Shown in pieces: positions 8,690 through 17,792 of a DNA stretch of 64,000 bases (position 1 is the stretch's first letter; every line of letters starts with the position of its first letter). The position numbers and the translations under genes were made by a program. Under the pieces are notes generated by a model. The model searched no databases and was not told the origin of the DNA. It saw only the letters and a list, made by a program, of their open reading frames with translations. Source of the DNA: Pseudomonadota bacterium (GTDB taxonomy: Bacteria; Pseudomonadota; Alphaproteobacteria; Rhizobiales; Beijerinckiaceae). Location: contig JAEXGT010000018.1 of NCBI GenBank assembly GCA_023450615.1, positions 1 through 64,000 of the forward strand. The letters run 5' to 3'.

Positions 8690-9621
8690 GCCACGCCATG
8701 GATAGCCGATTTCTCGACTTTTCTCCCGAGGTGAGATCGACCCTGAGCCAGGGCGGAGCTGTCGTGGCGCTCGAATCCACCATCATCACCCATGGCATGC
8801 CCCACCCGCAGAACGTGGCGACGGCCCGCGAGGTCGAAGCCGTCGTACGGGAAAACGGAGCGGTGCCTGCAACGATTGCGATCATCGCCGGACGGATCAA
8901 GATTGGCCTGACGGACGAGGAGCTCGACTGGCTTGGCACCGCGAAGGACGTGATGAAGCTCAGCCGCGCGGACCTGCCCTATGCCGTCGCGGCAAAGCGC
9001 CATGGCGCGACGACGGTGGCGGCGACCATGATCTGCGCCCATCTGGCAGGCATCCGCGTATTCGCCACCGGCGGGATCGGCGGCGTCCATCAGGGCGTCG
9101 AGGCCACGATGGATATCTCCGCCGATCTGGACGAACTGGCCCGGACCCCCGTCGCGGTCGTGTGCGCCGGTGCGAAGGCCATCCTCGATCTGCCGCGAAC
9201 CCTCGAATATCTCGAAACCCGCGGCGTACCCGTGGTGGGCTATGGAACGGACAGGTTCCCAGCCTTCTGGAGCCGGACGAGCGAGCTTCCCGTCCCGATC
9301 CGGCTCGACGATCCCGATGGCCTGGCCGATCTGGTTCTCACCAAGGAGGCGCTTGGCCTGGACGGCGGCGTTCTCGTCGCGAACCCGGTGCCGGAGGCTG
9401 CCGAAATCCCCGCCGCCGACATGAAGGGCTTCATCGATCAGGCCGTCTCCGAGGCCCGCCGCCGTGGCATTACGGGCAAGGCCGTGACGCCTTTCCTCCT
9501 CTCGTTCCTGTTCGAGAGCACAGGCGGGCGCAGCCTCGCCACGAACATTGCTCTGGTCAAGAACAATGCCGCGCTGGCGGCGCGCTTGGCGGCATCGCTG
9601 ACAGCTCGAAAGCGCGGCTAA
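8686..9621 (+). CDS. psuG: Pseudouridine-5'-phosphate glycosidase
   Basis: A 311-residue member of the IndA/PsuG family, which reversibly cleaves the C-C glycosidic bond of pseudouridine 5'-phosphate to uracil and ribose 5-phosphate using a lysine and a divalent metal. Family landmarks are ALESTIITHGMPHPQN near the N-terminus, ATGGIGGVHQG, and TDRFPAFW. The ATG at 8686 overlaps the psuK stop and has GAAGAGG upstream; the longer open frame to 8440 is inside psuK. Its TAA shares bases with the TAG of the convergent oxidoreductase gene. Confidence 0.93.
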   Translation: MSHAMDSRFLDFSPEVRSTLSQGGAVVALESTIITHGMPHPQNVATAREVEAVVRENGAVPATIAIIAGRIKIGLTDEELDWLGTAKDVMKLSRADLPYAVAAKRHGATTVAATMICAHLAGIRVFATGGIGGVHQGVEATMDISADLDELARTPVAVVCAGAKAILDLPRTLEYLETRGVPVVGYGTDRFPAFWSRTSELPVPIRLDDPDGLADLVLTKEALGLDGGVLVANPVPEAAEIPAADMKGFIDQAVSEARRRGITGKAVTPFLLSFLFESTGGRSLATNIALVKNNAALAARLAASLTARKRG

Positions 9622-10616
9622 ACGGCCTCCCAGGCCGACGATCCCGACGAACGACGCAGCGCATCGAGAATGCGCATGTTCTTGAGCGCGTCGTCGAGAT
9701 CATATCGGAGAGGCTCCGCTCCCCGGACGACCCGGCTGAACGCTTCCCCCTGAAGCTGATACTGGTCCACGACAGGAAGCTCGACCACCCGGGCCGATTG
9801 GCCGCCATGGATGGAGCCATCGTCGACGAATATCCGGCTCGGCTTATCCGGGGGAGCGTTGAAGGGGATCTCGATTTCGATCCGCCCCCTTGTCCCGAAG
9901 ACCTGTATCCGCTGGTGAGGCACGAGTTGGGTCGAGACCGTGAAGGTCGCGTGCCGGCCCGCTCCGAAATCCATGAGCGCGCTGGTCATCCGGTCGACCC
10001 CGAATGCGGGATCGAGCTCTTCGAGAGCGACGACGCGGATGGGTTCGGCGTCGAAGAAATAGCGCCCGGCCACCACCGCATAGCAGCCGATATCCAGCAA
10101 TCCCCCGCCCCCGATGCCCGCCATGTTGCGGATATTGGATGGATCGGCGTTGAAATAGGAGAAGAAGACCTGGACCGCTTTCACCTCTCCGATAGAGCCT
10201 TCCTGAATGAGGCTTCTGGCATGCTGCCATTGCGGATGGTGACGGACCATGAAAGCCTCGGCGATGGAGACTATGGATGAGGCTTCCTTGAGCTGCTCCG
10301 CCTCCTGAGCGGTGATCGCAATCGGCTTCTCGCACAACACATGCTTGCCTGCCGCTGCCGCCATGAGCGTCAGCGGAACGTGCAGATGATTGGGAAGCGG
10401 GTTGTAAACGGCCTCGATATCCGGATCCGCAAGCAGCGCCTCGTAGGACCCGTAGGCTTTCGGGATGCTTAGCTCCCGCGCCATGGCCTGGGCCGAGGCT
10501 TCATTCCGGGATGCGACGGCGACTATGTCGCAAAGCGGGCTTTTCATCATTCCCGGGATGACCTTGGTCCTTCCGATCTTAGCGGTGCTCAAGACACCCC
10601 AGCGAACCGGCTTCAT
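9618..10616 (-). CDS. Gfo/Idh/MocA-family NAD(P)-dependent oxidoreductase
   Basis: A 332-residue cytoplasmic dehydrogenase with an N-terminal Rossmann fold (MKPVRWGVLSTAKIG) and the family motif CEKPIAIT, whose lysine takes part in catalysis. Members oxidise or reduce sugars, inositols or sugar acids. The start at 10616 is chosen because the residues encoded upstream (to 10670) do not fit the family and overlap the GH43 gene. It is last in a minus-strand set LacI - GH43 - oxidoreductase, so it probably works on a sugar released by the glycosidase. Substrate not determinable. Confidence 0.87.
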   Translation of the reverse strand: MKPVRWGVLSTAKIGRTKVIPGMMKSPLCDIVAVASRNEASAQAMARELSIPKAYGSYEALLADPDIEAVYNPLPNHLHVPLTLMAAAAGKHVLCEKPIAITAQEAEQLKEASSIVSIAEAFMVRHHPQWQHARSLIQEGSIGEVKAVQVFFSYFNADPSNIRNMAGIGGGGLLDIGCYAVVAGRYFFDAEPIRVVALEELDPAFGVDRMTSALMDFGAGRHATFTVSTQLVPHQRIQVFGTRGRIEIEIPFNAPPDKPSRIFVDDGSIHGGQSARVVELPVVDQYQLQGEAFSRVVRGAEPLRYDLDDALKNMRILDALRRSSGSSAWEAV

Positions 10617-10656
10617 GTTTATCTCCCGAGAGAGTGTGTGTTGATGAGAGGCGCAG

Positions 10657-12264
10657 CTAATCGCTGCCATCCGCGTTCCGATAGATGAAGAAATCGAAAT
10701 CCGCCGGCAGGGCGCGCCCCGTCAGGTCGTGCGCGGCCATTCCAACGAACGCGCCCGTGAACGAGCCATGCGCTCCCGGCCCGGCCTCGTCCGATAGGAT
10801 GCTCGCATCAAGGCCGGGGCCGACGGGATTCCAATTCGCGCCGTCCTTCGACCACCTGAACTGGAGATGCGACAGACGAACATCGACACCGAGATGGATC
10901 GGCCCATCCGCCGGCAACGGCAGATCCTCGTCGAGCATGTAGGTCATCAGGGCATCCGGTGTATCGCCGAGACACGAGATGACCTGCAGCACCCGCCTGC
11001 CCTCGTCATCCGCCGATACGGCGAGATAGTGGAAGCGCGCGCGGTCGTAGTAGCAGATCAGACCGGCAAGCTGCTGATAGGTTTCCGGCTTGAAATCCAC
11101 CACGGTCTCGGCCGTATAGCTCCACTCCGTCTGCCGCCGCGCGACGAGAGCCTGCTCGAACCAGCTTCCGATGGATTCACGCCCGTAAAGCCGGAGATGG
11201 CCCGGCCTCGCACTCAGTGAGAAGAGGCGTTGCCAATCGGGCGAGCGCAGCCACTGAAACTCTGCGGGCAGCGCCTCCTCGTTGAAATCATGACGCTCCG
11301 GCTCGGGCGGAAAAGGGTGGAGCGGGAGTTCGGGCCCCTGCACCTCGACCGCGGGCACCTGCCCGCCATGGGCAAGATGGAGCCAGCCGTCGTCACCCCA
11401 GACCACTCTCTGGATCGCGGTCTCCCGGCCCAGCGGCGAACGCCTCGTTCCAGGCAGAGGGCGGCTGCAGAGATGCGTGTGAAAGACCTCGCCGGTGGGC
11501 GTCTCCACGTAAAAGCCGTGCCCCGCCCGCTGAAGCGGAGCATCCGGCGCATCCTTGCTCGTCAGGAGATGGACATTCGGATGGAACTCATACGGCCCGT
11601 CGATGGCCCTGGAACGCGCCATCGTCACCGCATGATTGTAGGATGTGCCGCCCTCGGCCACCGTGAGATAGTACCAGCCGTTGCGCTTCCACAAATGAGG
11701 GCCCTCGACCAAACCGAGAGGGCTGCCCTTGAAGATGTTCTTGATCGGGCCGACGAGGCGCTTCTCCTGCGGCGAGTATTCCTGAAGCAGGATGCCGTCG
11801 AAGGAGCTGCGGCGGCGGCGATGATCCCAGACCATGTTGACGAACCACTTCCGCCCGTCCTCATCGTGGAACAATGAAGGATCGAACCCCGACGAGTTCA
11901 TGTAGACGGGATCGGACCAGGGACCTTCGATGGAAGGCGCCGTCACGAGATAGTTGTGCGTATCCTTGAAGTTGCCGAGCCGCCGCTTCACGTCCGTATA
12001 GATCAGCCAGAAGAGGCCGTCCGCGTAGGTCAGGGCGGGCGCCCACACGCCGCAACTGTCGGGATTGCCGCGCATGTCGAGCTGCGACGCCCGGTCGAGC
12101 GGGCGGCAGATCAGACGCCAGTTCACGAGATCGCGCGAATGATGGATCTGCACGCCGGGATACCACTCGAAGGTCGAGGTCGCGATGTAGTAATCGTCTC
12201 CGACCCGACAGAAGGCAGGATCGGGATTGAATCCGCGCAGGACAGGATTTCGAATGACGGCCAT
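10657..12264 (-). CDS. Glycoside hydrolase family 43 (beta-xylosidase/arabinofuranosidase)
   Basis: A 535-residue inverting glycosidase. The five-bladed propeller domain spans roughly residues 5-310 and a C-terminal beta-sandwich fills the rest, the layout of subfamily-11 beta-xylosidases. The three expected acids are visible: base D15 in GFNPDP, modulator D128 in SGFDPS and acid E187 in VEGPH; these spacings match characterised enzymes of the family. There is no signal peptide, so it acts in the cytoplasm on short xylo- or arabino-oligosaccharides after import. It lies 44 bases downstream of the lacI-type gene on the same strand and is probably induced together with the ABC importer across the divergent promoter. 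Confidence 0.92.
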   Translation of the reverse strand: MAVIRNPVLRGFNPDPAFCRVGDDYYIATSTFEWYPGVQIHHSRDLVNWRLICRPLDRASQLDMRGNPDSCGVWAPALTYADGLFWLIYTDVKRRLGNFKDTHNYLVTAPSIEGPWSDPVYMNSSGFDPSLFHDEDGRKWFVNMVWDHRRRRSSFDGILLQEYSPQEKRLVGPIKNIFKGSPLGLVEGPHLWKRNGWYYLTVAEGGTSYNHAVTMARSRAIDGPYEFHPNVHLLTSKDAPDAPLQRAGHGFYVETPTGEVFHTHLCSRPLPGTRRSPLGRETAIQRVVWGDDGWLHLAHGGQVPAVEVQGPELPLHPFPPEPERHDFNEEALPAEFQWLRSPDWQRLFSLSARPGHLRLYGRESIGSWFEQALVARRQTEWSYTAETVVDFKPETYQQLAGLICYYDRARFHYLAVSADDEGRRVLQVISCLGDTPDALMTYMLDEDLPLPADGPIHLGVDVRLSHLQFRWSKDGANWNPVGPGLDASILSDEAGPGAHGSFTGAFVGMAAHDLTGRALPADFDFFIYRNADGSD

Positions 12265-12308
12265 GAGCGCTTCCTGATGTTATGAGTGTCCGATGTGTGG
12301 AAGCGGCA

Positions 12309-13355
12309 TCATCCGCGCATCTCCTCCGGCGCTGGGCCGGTTGTGCCTCGTTCCAGCAACTCCAGCGGCAAGCGCACATTCCAGTCCGCCTGCCCTGCCT
12401 CTCCCTGAATCATCTTCAATAGAGCCTGCGCGCCGGTGCGCCCGATCTCGCGCAAAGGCTGCCGGAATGTGGTGAGTGTCGGCTCTGCGAAATCGGCGAA
12501 CTCGATGCCGTCGAAGCCGATCACGGACACATCCTCGGGCACGCGCACTCCTGCCGCCTGAACGGTCTTGACGAAGCCGATCGCGCTCTCGTCGCAGGCC
12601 GCGAAGATGCCCGTCGGACGCTTCTTCATACGCAGGAACGACTCCGCCGCGGCGACGCCGGTCGAGAACGTGAAAGGCCCCTCCCAACGCACGACCTTCT
12701 CGCTGAAACCGGCGGCGGTGACGCCCTCCTGAAAGCCCTTGCAGCGCTCCGTTTCAATGTATGTGCCCGGAAGCCCCGAAATGTAGCCGAAGCTGCGATG
12801 ACCGAGCTGCGCCAGATATTCCGCCGCCTTGCGGGAGGCCTCATGGTCCTGAACGGTGATGTTGGGAATGCCGCTGCCCGGAATGGCGGAGCACATGGCC
12901 ACGATGGGGATTCCCGCATCCCCCATGCTGCGCTTGCCTCCTTGAGGAATGCGCCCATTCATCAGGAGCACCCCATCGACCTGACGGGAGAGCACGAGGT
13001 CGACATAGCGCGCCTCGCGCTCGGTCTGATTGTCCAGGTTGGCGACAATGATGCCGTACCCGCTCTGCGTGAGCTCGTCGTCCACTCCCCGCAGCACCTG
13101 CGCGAAGACGGGATTCGTGAGCCTCGGCGCGACGACCAGCACGGCCATGGTGCGCCGGGTCCGGAGATTGCGGGCCACGCTGTTGGGCGTGTAGCCGCTG
13201 CGGCGCACGGCCTCCATGACCGCCTTATGGGTCTTGGCCCGCACCTGATCCGGGTTCGCCAGAACGCGGCTGACGGTAGCCGTGGAAACGCCAGCAAGCT
13301 GGGCTACGTCCGCAATGCGAACCCCTTTTACGCTTTTCCAGCTTCTACGGCTCAT
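12309..13355 (-). CDS. LacI-family transcriptional repressor
   Basis: A 348-residue repressor with the LacI helix-turn-helix at residues about 10-32 (VRIADVAQLAGVSTATVSRV), the hinge region (GYTPNSVARNLR) and a periplasmic-binding-protein-like sugar sensor domain. The ATG at 13355 gives the usual short N-terminus. It heads the minus-strand arm with the GH43 enzyme and is divergent from the sugar ABC importer. A perfect LacI-type palindrome at 13469-13482 lies between the arms, so this protein very likely represses the importer and perhaps itself until an oligosaccharide or pentose binds. Confidence 0.92.
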   Translation of the reverse strand: MSRRSWKSVKGVRIADVAQLAGVSTATVSRVLANPDQVRAKTHKAVMEAVRRSGYTPNSVARNLRTRRTMAVLVVAPRLTNPVFAQVLRGVDDELTQSGYGIIVANLDNQTEREARYVDLVLSRQVDGVLLMNGRIPQGGKRSMGDAGIPIVAMCSAIPGSGIPNITVQDHEASRKAAEYLAQLGHRSFGYISGLPGTYIETERCKGFQEGVTAAGFSEKVVRWEGPFTFSTGVAAAESFLRMKKRPTGIFAACDESAIGFVKTVQAAGVRVPEDVSVIGFDGIEFADFAEPTLTTFRQPLREIGRTGAQALLKMIQGEAGQADWNVRLPLELLERGTTGPAPEEMRG

Positions 13356-13426
13356 CGCTACACTCTTGAAGGCACAACAGAATATCAGCCCAATCATCCC
13401 TAAGGGACGCTACGTAAATTTTAGTC

Positions 13427-13482
13427 TTGACTTACCTTGAAGCTGATTTCAACCTACATAAAACAAGATGTAATCGATTACA
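13427..13482 (+). promoter_or_regulatory. LacI-type operator with candidate promoter for the sugar importer
   Basis: TGTAATCGATTACA at 13469-13482 is a perfect 14-bp palindrome with the central CG typical of LacI-family operators. A TTGACT -35-like box lies at 13427-13432, 36 bases upstream of the palindrome; the matching -10 is weak. The palindrome would then sit at or just after the transcription start, a repressing position. It is 32 bases upstream of the binding-protein ATG and 113 bases upstream of the divergent repressor start. Confidence 0.72.
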
Positions 13483-13514
13483 CCAAAACTTCACAACGCT
13501 TCTGGGAGGAAGCC

Positions 13515-14750
13515 ATGCGCCTGAAGACACGCATTTCTGCGTATACCTTTGCTGTTGCTATCGTCTCGAGCACGGGAGCTCTCGCTCAAAAGGCGGAAGT
13601 CCTTCATTGGTGGACATCGGCCGGCGAGTCCGCCTCCGTGAAAGTGTTTGCCGATCAATATACGAAAGCCGGCGGCACATGGGTCGACAACGCCATCGCC
13701 GGTGGCCCGAACGCCCGCGCAGCAGGCCTCAACCGCATCGTCGGCGGCAACCCGCCGACCATGATGCAGTTCAACACCGGAAAGCAGTTCGACGAACTCG
13801 TCACCAACGAGCTCGTGCGCGACGTGGAAAGCAAGGCGAAGGCCGGCAAGTGGCGGGACATCATGCCCAAGCCCATCGTCGATGCCACCGTCCGCGACGG
13901 CAAATTCTTCGCGGTGCCGATCAACATTCACGGCCAGAACTGGCTTTTCTATAATACCAAGCTCTTCAAGGACGCCGGTGTCGAGCCTCCGAAGACCTTC
14001 CCCGAGCTGATCGCAGCCGGTGAGAAGCTCAAGGCCAACGGCGTCATTCCGCTCGCCCTCGGCGGACAGCCCAACTGGGAACACAACCTCTTCCGTGCCG
14101 TGCTCGTCGGCAATGGCGGCGCGGATCTCTTCCGCAAGGTCTACGGCTCGCGGGATCAGGCCGCTGCCAAGAGTCCGGAGTTCAAGGAAGCGACGGAAAT
14201 CTTCGGGAAGATGCGAGCCCTCGTCGATCCCGGCTCTCCCGGACGCAACTGGAATGACGCCGCCGCATTGGTCATCACCAACAAGGCAGCCATGCACTTC
14301 AATGGCGATTGGGCCAAGGGCGAGTTCACCGCCGCAGGACAGACCGCAGGCAATGAATATGGCTGCACCATCGTCGGCAAGGACCCGAGGATCGTGATCG
14401 GCGGCGACGTGTTCGTCTTCCCTGCGACCAAGGACAAGGACCAGCTGGCCGCACAGGAGAAGCTGGCCGATGTCCTCCTCGATCCGACGACGCAGCTCGA
14501 GTTCAACAAGAAGAAAGGCTCGATCCCGGTCCGCCTGGATGTGGATGTCTCATCCATGGATGTCTGCGCGCAGAAATCCGCCGCCGTGCTGAAGAACCCG
14601 GAAAACCAGGTCGAAGCCATGGAGCTTCTGAGCACGCCGAACTTCTCAGGCGCCATGCAGGATGCGGTCACGCAATTCTGGAACAACCCGAACATGCCGA
14701 CCGATGAGTTCGTGGCAAAAGTCGTGGCCGCCATGCAAAGTGCCAGCTGA
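13515..14750 (+). CDS. Sugar ABC transporter substrate-binding protein (family 1)
   Basis: A 411-residue periplasmic solute-binding protein of the MalE/UgpB-like class that captures a sugar for the following permeases. A Sec signal peptide covers roughly residues 1-24 (MRLKTRISAYTFAVAIV...ALAQ), and the mature part opens with EVLHWWTSAGE, common in this class. The ATG at 13515 has GGGAGG just upstream; the longer open frame to 13437 runs through the operator region. It is the first gene of the plus-strand arm of the LacI-controlled locus. The GH43 enzyme suggests a xylo- or arabino-oligosaccharide as ligand (inference). Confidence 0.92.
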   Translation: MRLKTRISAYTFAVAIVSSTGALAQKAEVLHWWTSAGESASVKVFADQYTKAGGTWVDNAIAGGPNARAAGLNRIVGGNPPTMMQFNTGKQFDELVTNELVRDVESKAKAGKWRDIMPKPIVDATVRDGKFFAVPINIHGQNWLFYNTKLFKDAGVEPPKTFPELIAAGEKLKANGVIPLALGGQPNWEHNLFRAVLVGNGGADLFRKVYGSRDQAAAKSPEFKEATEIFGKMRALVDPGSPGRNWNDAAALVITNKAAMHFNGDWAKGEFTAAGQTAGNEYGCTIVGKDPRIVIGGDVFVFPATKDKDQLAAQEKLADVLLDPTTQLEFNKKKGSIPVRLDVDVSSMDVCAQKSAAVLKNPENQVEAMELLSTPNFSGAMQDAVTQFWNNPNMPTDEFVAKVVAAMQSAS

Positions 14751-14768
14751 GATACCTTCATTCCAATG

Positions 14769-14800
14769 CGGTCCGGCGGAGCACTGCTCCCGCCGGACCG
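14769..14800 (+). terminator. Intercistronic hairpin between binding protein and permease
   Basis: An 11-bp perfect stem (14769-14779 with 14790-14800) and a ten-base loop lie 18 bases after the binding-protein stop. There is no T-run. In such cassettes a hairpin here usually protects the upstream message and lowers permease expression; the same layout recurs at 34512-34553 and 54681-54722. Confidence 0.55.
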
Positions 14801-14823
14801 GCAAACTTTGAGGGATATTTCAG

Positions 14824-15762
14824 ATGGCTATCGTCACGATTCCGACTGCCGTTGCTAAGCCGGAGCGCCCTGTCAGAAGCCGCCGCCTCAACAGAGTCCG
14901 GCTGCCCGCGGCCCTTGCCCTGCTTCCCACGGCGCTCATCGTTCTCGTCGTCTATATCGGCTGCATGCTCTGGACGGTGCGGCTCTCGTTCACGAGCTCG
15001 ACGCTGCTTCCCAAGCTCGATTGGGTCGGGTTTGCGCAATACAGCCGCCTTTTCATGAACGACCGTTTCCTGGTCTCCGCTGAAAACATCCTGATCTTCG
15101 GCGTTCTTTTCATCTCGGGCTGCCTCATCCTCGGCTTCCTGCTCGCGGTCTTCATCGATCAGAACATCCGCGCCGAAGGCGTCTTTCGCACGATCTTCCT
15201 TTATCCGTACTCGATGTCGTTCGTGGTGACCGGGGTCGCCTGGCAATGGTTTCTCAACCCGGGCCTCGGACTCCAAAAGCTCGTGCGGGACCTAGGCTTC
15301 GAGAGCTTCACCTTCGACTGGCTCGTGAACCAGCAGATGGCGATCTACACCATCGTCATTGCCGGGTTGTGGCACGGAGCTGGGCTGACCATGGCCATTC
15401 TCCTGGCGGGATTGCGCGGGATCGACTCCGAGCTTTGGAAGGCCTCCCGCATTGACGGAATCCCTGTCTGGCGCGTCTATCTCTCCATTGTTCTGCCGCT
15501 GCTTCGGCCCATGGTCGTGACCGCCACCGTGCTGCTCTCCGTCGGCGTCGTGAAGCTTTACGACCTCGTGGTCGCGATGACCCTCGGAGGCCCCGGCATT
15601 GCAACGGAAGTGCCTGCGAAATTCGTGATGGACCACCTGTTCGAGCGCAACAACATCGCCCTCGGAACGGCGGCGGCCACCGTCATGCTGATCACGGTCG
15701 TGGCGATCATCGCTCCATGGGTCTACGCCAAGTACGTCCGGAAGCAAGGGAGGCCCGCATGA
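14824..15762 (+). CDS. Sugar ABC transporter permease (MalF/UgpA-like)
   Basis: A 312-residue inner-membrane permease of the carbohydrate uptake class (CUT1) with six predicted membrane segments after a basic N-terminus. The ATPase-docking EAA loop reads ELWKASRIDGIPVWR. GAGGGA lies about eight bases before the ATG. Its stop overlaps the next permease start as ATGA, so the heterodimeric channel is translationally coupled. Confidence 0.92.
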   Translation: MAIVTIPTAVAKPERPVRSRRLNRVRLPAALALLPTALIVLVVYIGCMLWTVRLSFTSSTLLPKLDWVGFAQYSRLFMNDRFLVSAENILIFGVLFISGCLILGFLLAVFIDQNIRAEGVFRTIFLYPYSMSFVVTGVAWQWFLNPGLGLQKLVRDLGFESFTFDWLVNQQMAIYTIVIAGLWHGAGLTMAILLAGLRGIDSELWKASRIDGIPVWRVYLSIVLPLLRPMVVTATVLLSVGVVKLYDLVVAMTLGGPGIATEVPAKFVMDHLFERNNIALGTAAATVMLITVVAIIAPWVYAKYVRKQGRPA

Positions 15763-16643
15763 CCAGCGTCATCCCGCAAGGCAGCCGCCCCAAGCGCCTC
15801 ACCATCGGACGCGTCGGCATCTACGCCTTTCTGATCACGGCCGCCCTGTTCTTCACGTTGCCGCTCTGGATCATGATCGTCACCTCCCTCAAGCCGATGG
15901 AGGAGATAAGGCTCGGGAACATCCTCGCGCTCCCTGCCAATCTCACGTTCGACGCGTGGATCAAGGCATGGTCGTCGGCCTGTACCGGGCTTGAATGCAA
16001 CGGCATCAGTGTCGGTTTCTGGAACTCGGTCCGCATCCTGATCCCGTCCGTCATCCTGTCCATCGCGGCAGGCGCCATCAACGGTTATGCCTTGTCCTTC
16101 TGGAGGGTGAAGGGAGCCAATCTGATCTTCGGCATCCTGCTTATCGGCGCGTTCATCCCCTATCAGGTCTTCCTCTATCCCCTCGTACGCATCTTCTCCA
16201 CGACCGGGATCTACAATTCGCTGCCCTGCATCATCATCGTGCACGTGATCTTCGGCCTGCCCACGATGACGCTGCTCTTCCGCAACTATTATGCCGGATT
16301 GCCCATCGAGCTGTTCAAGGCGGCGCGCATCGATGGCGGAGGCTTCTGGACCATCTTCTTCAGGGTGATGCTGCCCATGTCGACTCCGATGATCGTCGTG
16401 GCCGCGATCCTTCAGGTCACTGGCATCTGGAACGACTTCATCTTCGGCCTGACTTTCGCAGGGCGGGAGAACCTGCCCATGACGGTGCAGCTCAACAACA
16501 TCGTTCACTCGACGCAGGGAGAGCGCGCCTACAACGTCGACATGGCCGCCACCATGCTCGCGGCGCTCGTTCCCCTCGTCGTCTATTTCGTTTCGGGCCG
16601 CTGGTTCGTCCGCGGCATCGCCGCAGGTGCAGTGAAAGGGTAA
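15759..16643 (+). CDS. Sugar ABC transporter permease (MalG/UgpE-like)
   Basis: The second CUT1 permease, 294 residues, with six membrane segments and the EAA loop ELFKAARIDGGGFW. The ATG at 15759 overlaps the preceding TGA; the codons upstream belong to the preceding gene. The protein ends in the family's typical GRWFVRGIAAGAVKG tail. It forms the channel with the preceding protein and docks the ATPase encoded two bases downstream. Confidence 0.92.
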   Translation: MTSVIPQGSRPKRLTIGRVGIYAFLITAALFFTLPLWIMIVTSLKPMEEIRLGNILALPANLTFDAWIKAWSSACTGLECNGISVGFWNSVRILIPSVILSIAAGAINGYALSFWRVKGANLIFGILLIGAFIPYQVFLYPLVRIFSTTGIYNSLPCIIIVHVIFGLPTMTLLFRNYYAGLPIELFKAARIDGGGFWTIFFRVMLPMSTPMIVVAAILQVTGIWNDFIFGLTFAGRENLPMTVQLNNIVHSTQGERAYNVDMAATMLAALVPLVVYFVSGRWFVRGIAAGAVKG

Positions 16644-16645
16644 AC

Positions 16646-17725
16646 ATGTCCGCCGTTTCCGTTCGCGATATCAGCGTAGCCTTCGAGGCGGTCCGCGTCT
16701 TCAACGGCCTCTCCCTCGATTTCGAAGCCGGCGAGTTCATCGTCCTGCTCGGTCCCTCGGGTTGCGGCAAGTCAACGCTGCTCAATGCGATTGCCGGTCT
16801 TCTCGACATTTCAGAGGGACAGATCTGGATCGGGGGGCAGAACGTCACCTGGGAGGAGCCGAAGGATCGCGGCATCGCCATGGTCTTCCAATCCTACGCG
16901 CTCTACCCGCGCATGAGCGTGCGCGAGAACATGTCCTTCGGGCTCAGGATGGCGAAGACCCCGAAGCCAGAGATCGAGAAGCGGGTCAAGCAGGCTGCGG
17001 AACTCCTGCAGATCACCCATCTCCTCGACCGCCGTCCCGATCAGTTGTCGGGCGGGCAACGTCAGCGCGTGGCGATCGGCCGAGCGCTCGTGCGCGATGC
17101 GGCGGTCTTCCTGTTCGACGAGCCGCTCTCCAATCTCGATGCGCAGCTTCGGAATGAATTGCGTGTCGAGATCAAGCGGCTGCACGCCCGTCTCGGCAAG
17201 ACGACGATGATCTACGTGACGCACGATCAGATCGAGGCCATGACATTGGCCGACCGGATCGTGGTCATGAAGGACCAGCAGATTCAGCAGGTCGGCTCTC
17301 CTTCGGAAATCTACCACCGCCCCGCCAACATGTTCGTGGCCGGGTTCGTCGGCTCGCCGCAGATGAACTTCATCAAGGGCAGGCTCGAGGATACCGGCAG
17401 CGGACCGATCTTCGTGTCGGGCCATCGCCGCCTGCCGCTTCACGGCTACGCGTTCGCGGGCTCCGCGCCTTCCGGCCGTGATGTGGTGCTCGGTGTGCGG
17501 CCGGAGCACCTGAAGATCGTCGAACTCGGCGCCTGGCCGGGATTCAGCGTCGATATCGTCGAGCCCATGGGAGCCGATACCGTGATCTGGTGCAGGGATG
17601 GCGACGGCGCGCTTCAGGTCCGCACCGGCGGGGATGTCAGATTGTCTGCGGGCGAGCGGCTCAATCTGGGCATCGACGCCGCGCAGGTCTCTCTCTTCGA
17701 GGCCGATGGCGGCCAGCGTCTCTAG
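16646..17725 (+). CDS. Sugar ABC transporter ATPase (MalK/UgpC-like)
   Basis: A 359-residue ATPase with Walker A GPSGCGKST, signature LSGGQRQRV, Walker B FLFDEPLSNLD and a C-terminal OB-fold regulatory domain (about residues 240-355) found in CUT1 ATPases. The ATG at 16646 follows AAAGGG by about six bases; the same frame is open far upstream, but that is a shadow of the permease gene. It powers the importer of the LacI-controlled locus. MalK-type ATPases are sometimes shared among several sugar importers. Confidence 0.93.
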   Translation: MSAVSVRDISVAFEAVRVFNGLSLDFEAGEFIVLLGPSGCGKSTLLNAIAGLLDISEGQIWIGGQNVTWEEPKDRGIAMVFQSYALYPRMSVRENMSFGLRMAKTPKPEIEKRVKQAAELLQITHLLDRRPDQLSGGQRQRVAIGRALVRDAAVFLFDEPLSNLDAQLRNELRVEIKRLHARLGKTTMIYVTHDQIEAMTLADRIVVMKDQQIQQVGSPSEIYHRPANMFVAGFVGSPQMNFIKGRLEDTGSGPIFVSGHRRLPLHGYAFAGSAPSGRDVVLGVRPEHLKIVELGAWPGFSVDIVEPMGADTVIWCRDGDGALQVRTGGDVRLSAGERLNLGIDAAQVSLFEADGGQRL

Positions 17726-17792
17726 CCGCAGAGCCTTTGCGCTTGCCTGACGCGCAGACAAGCGCCCTCACCTCTCAAACCTTGAGGACTTC

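Noticed and set aside
9162..10280. A 372-residue plus-strand open frame spanning the end of psuG and the oxidoreductase gene
   Set aside because: It is out of frame with psuG and antisense to the oxidoreductase; no family resemblance.
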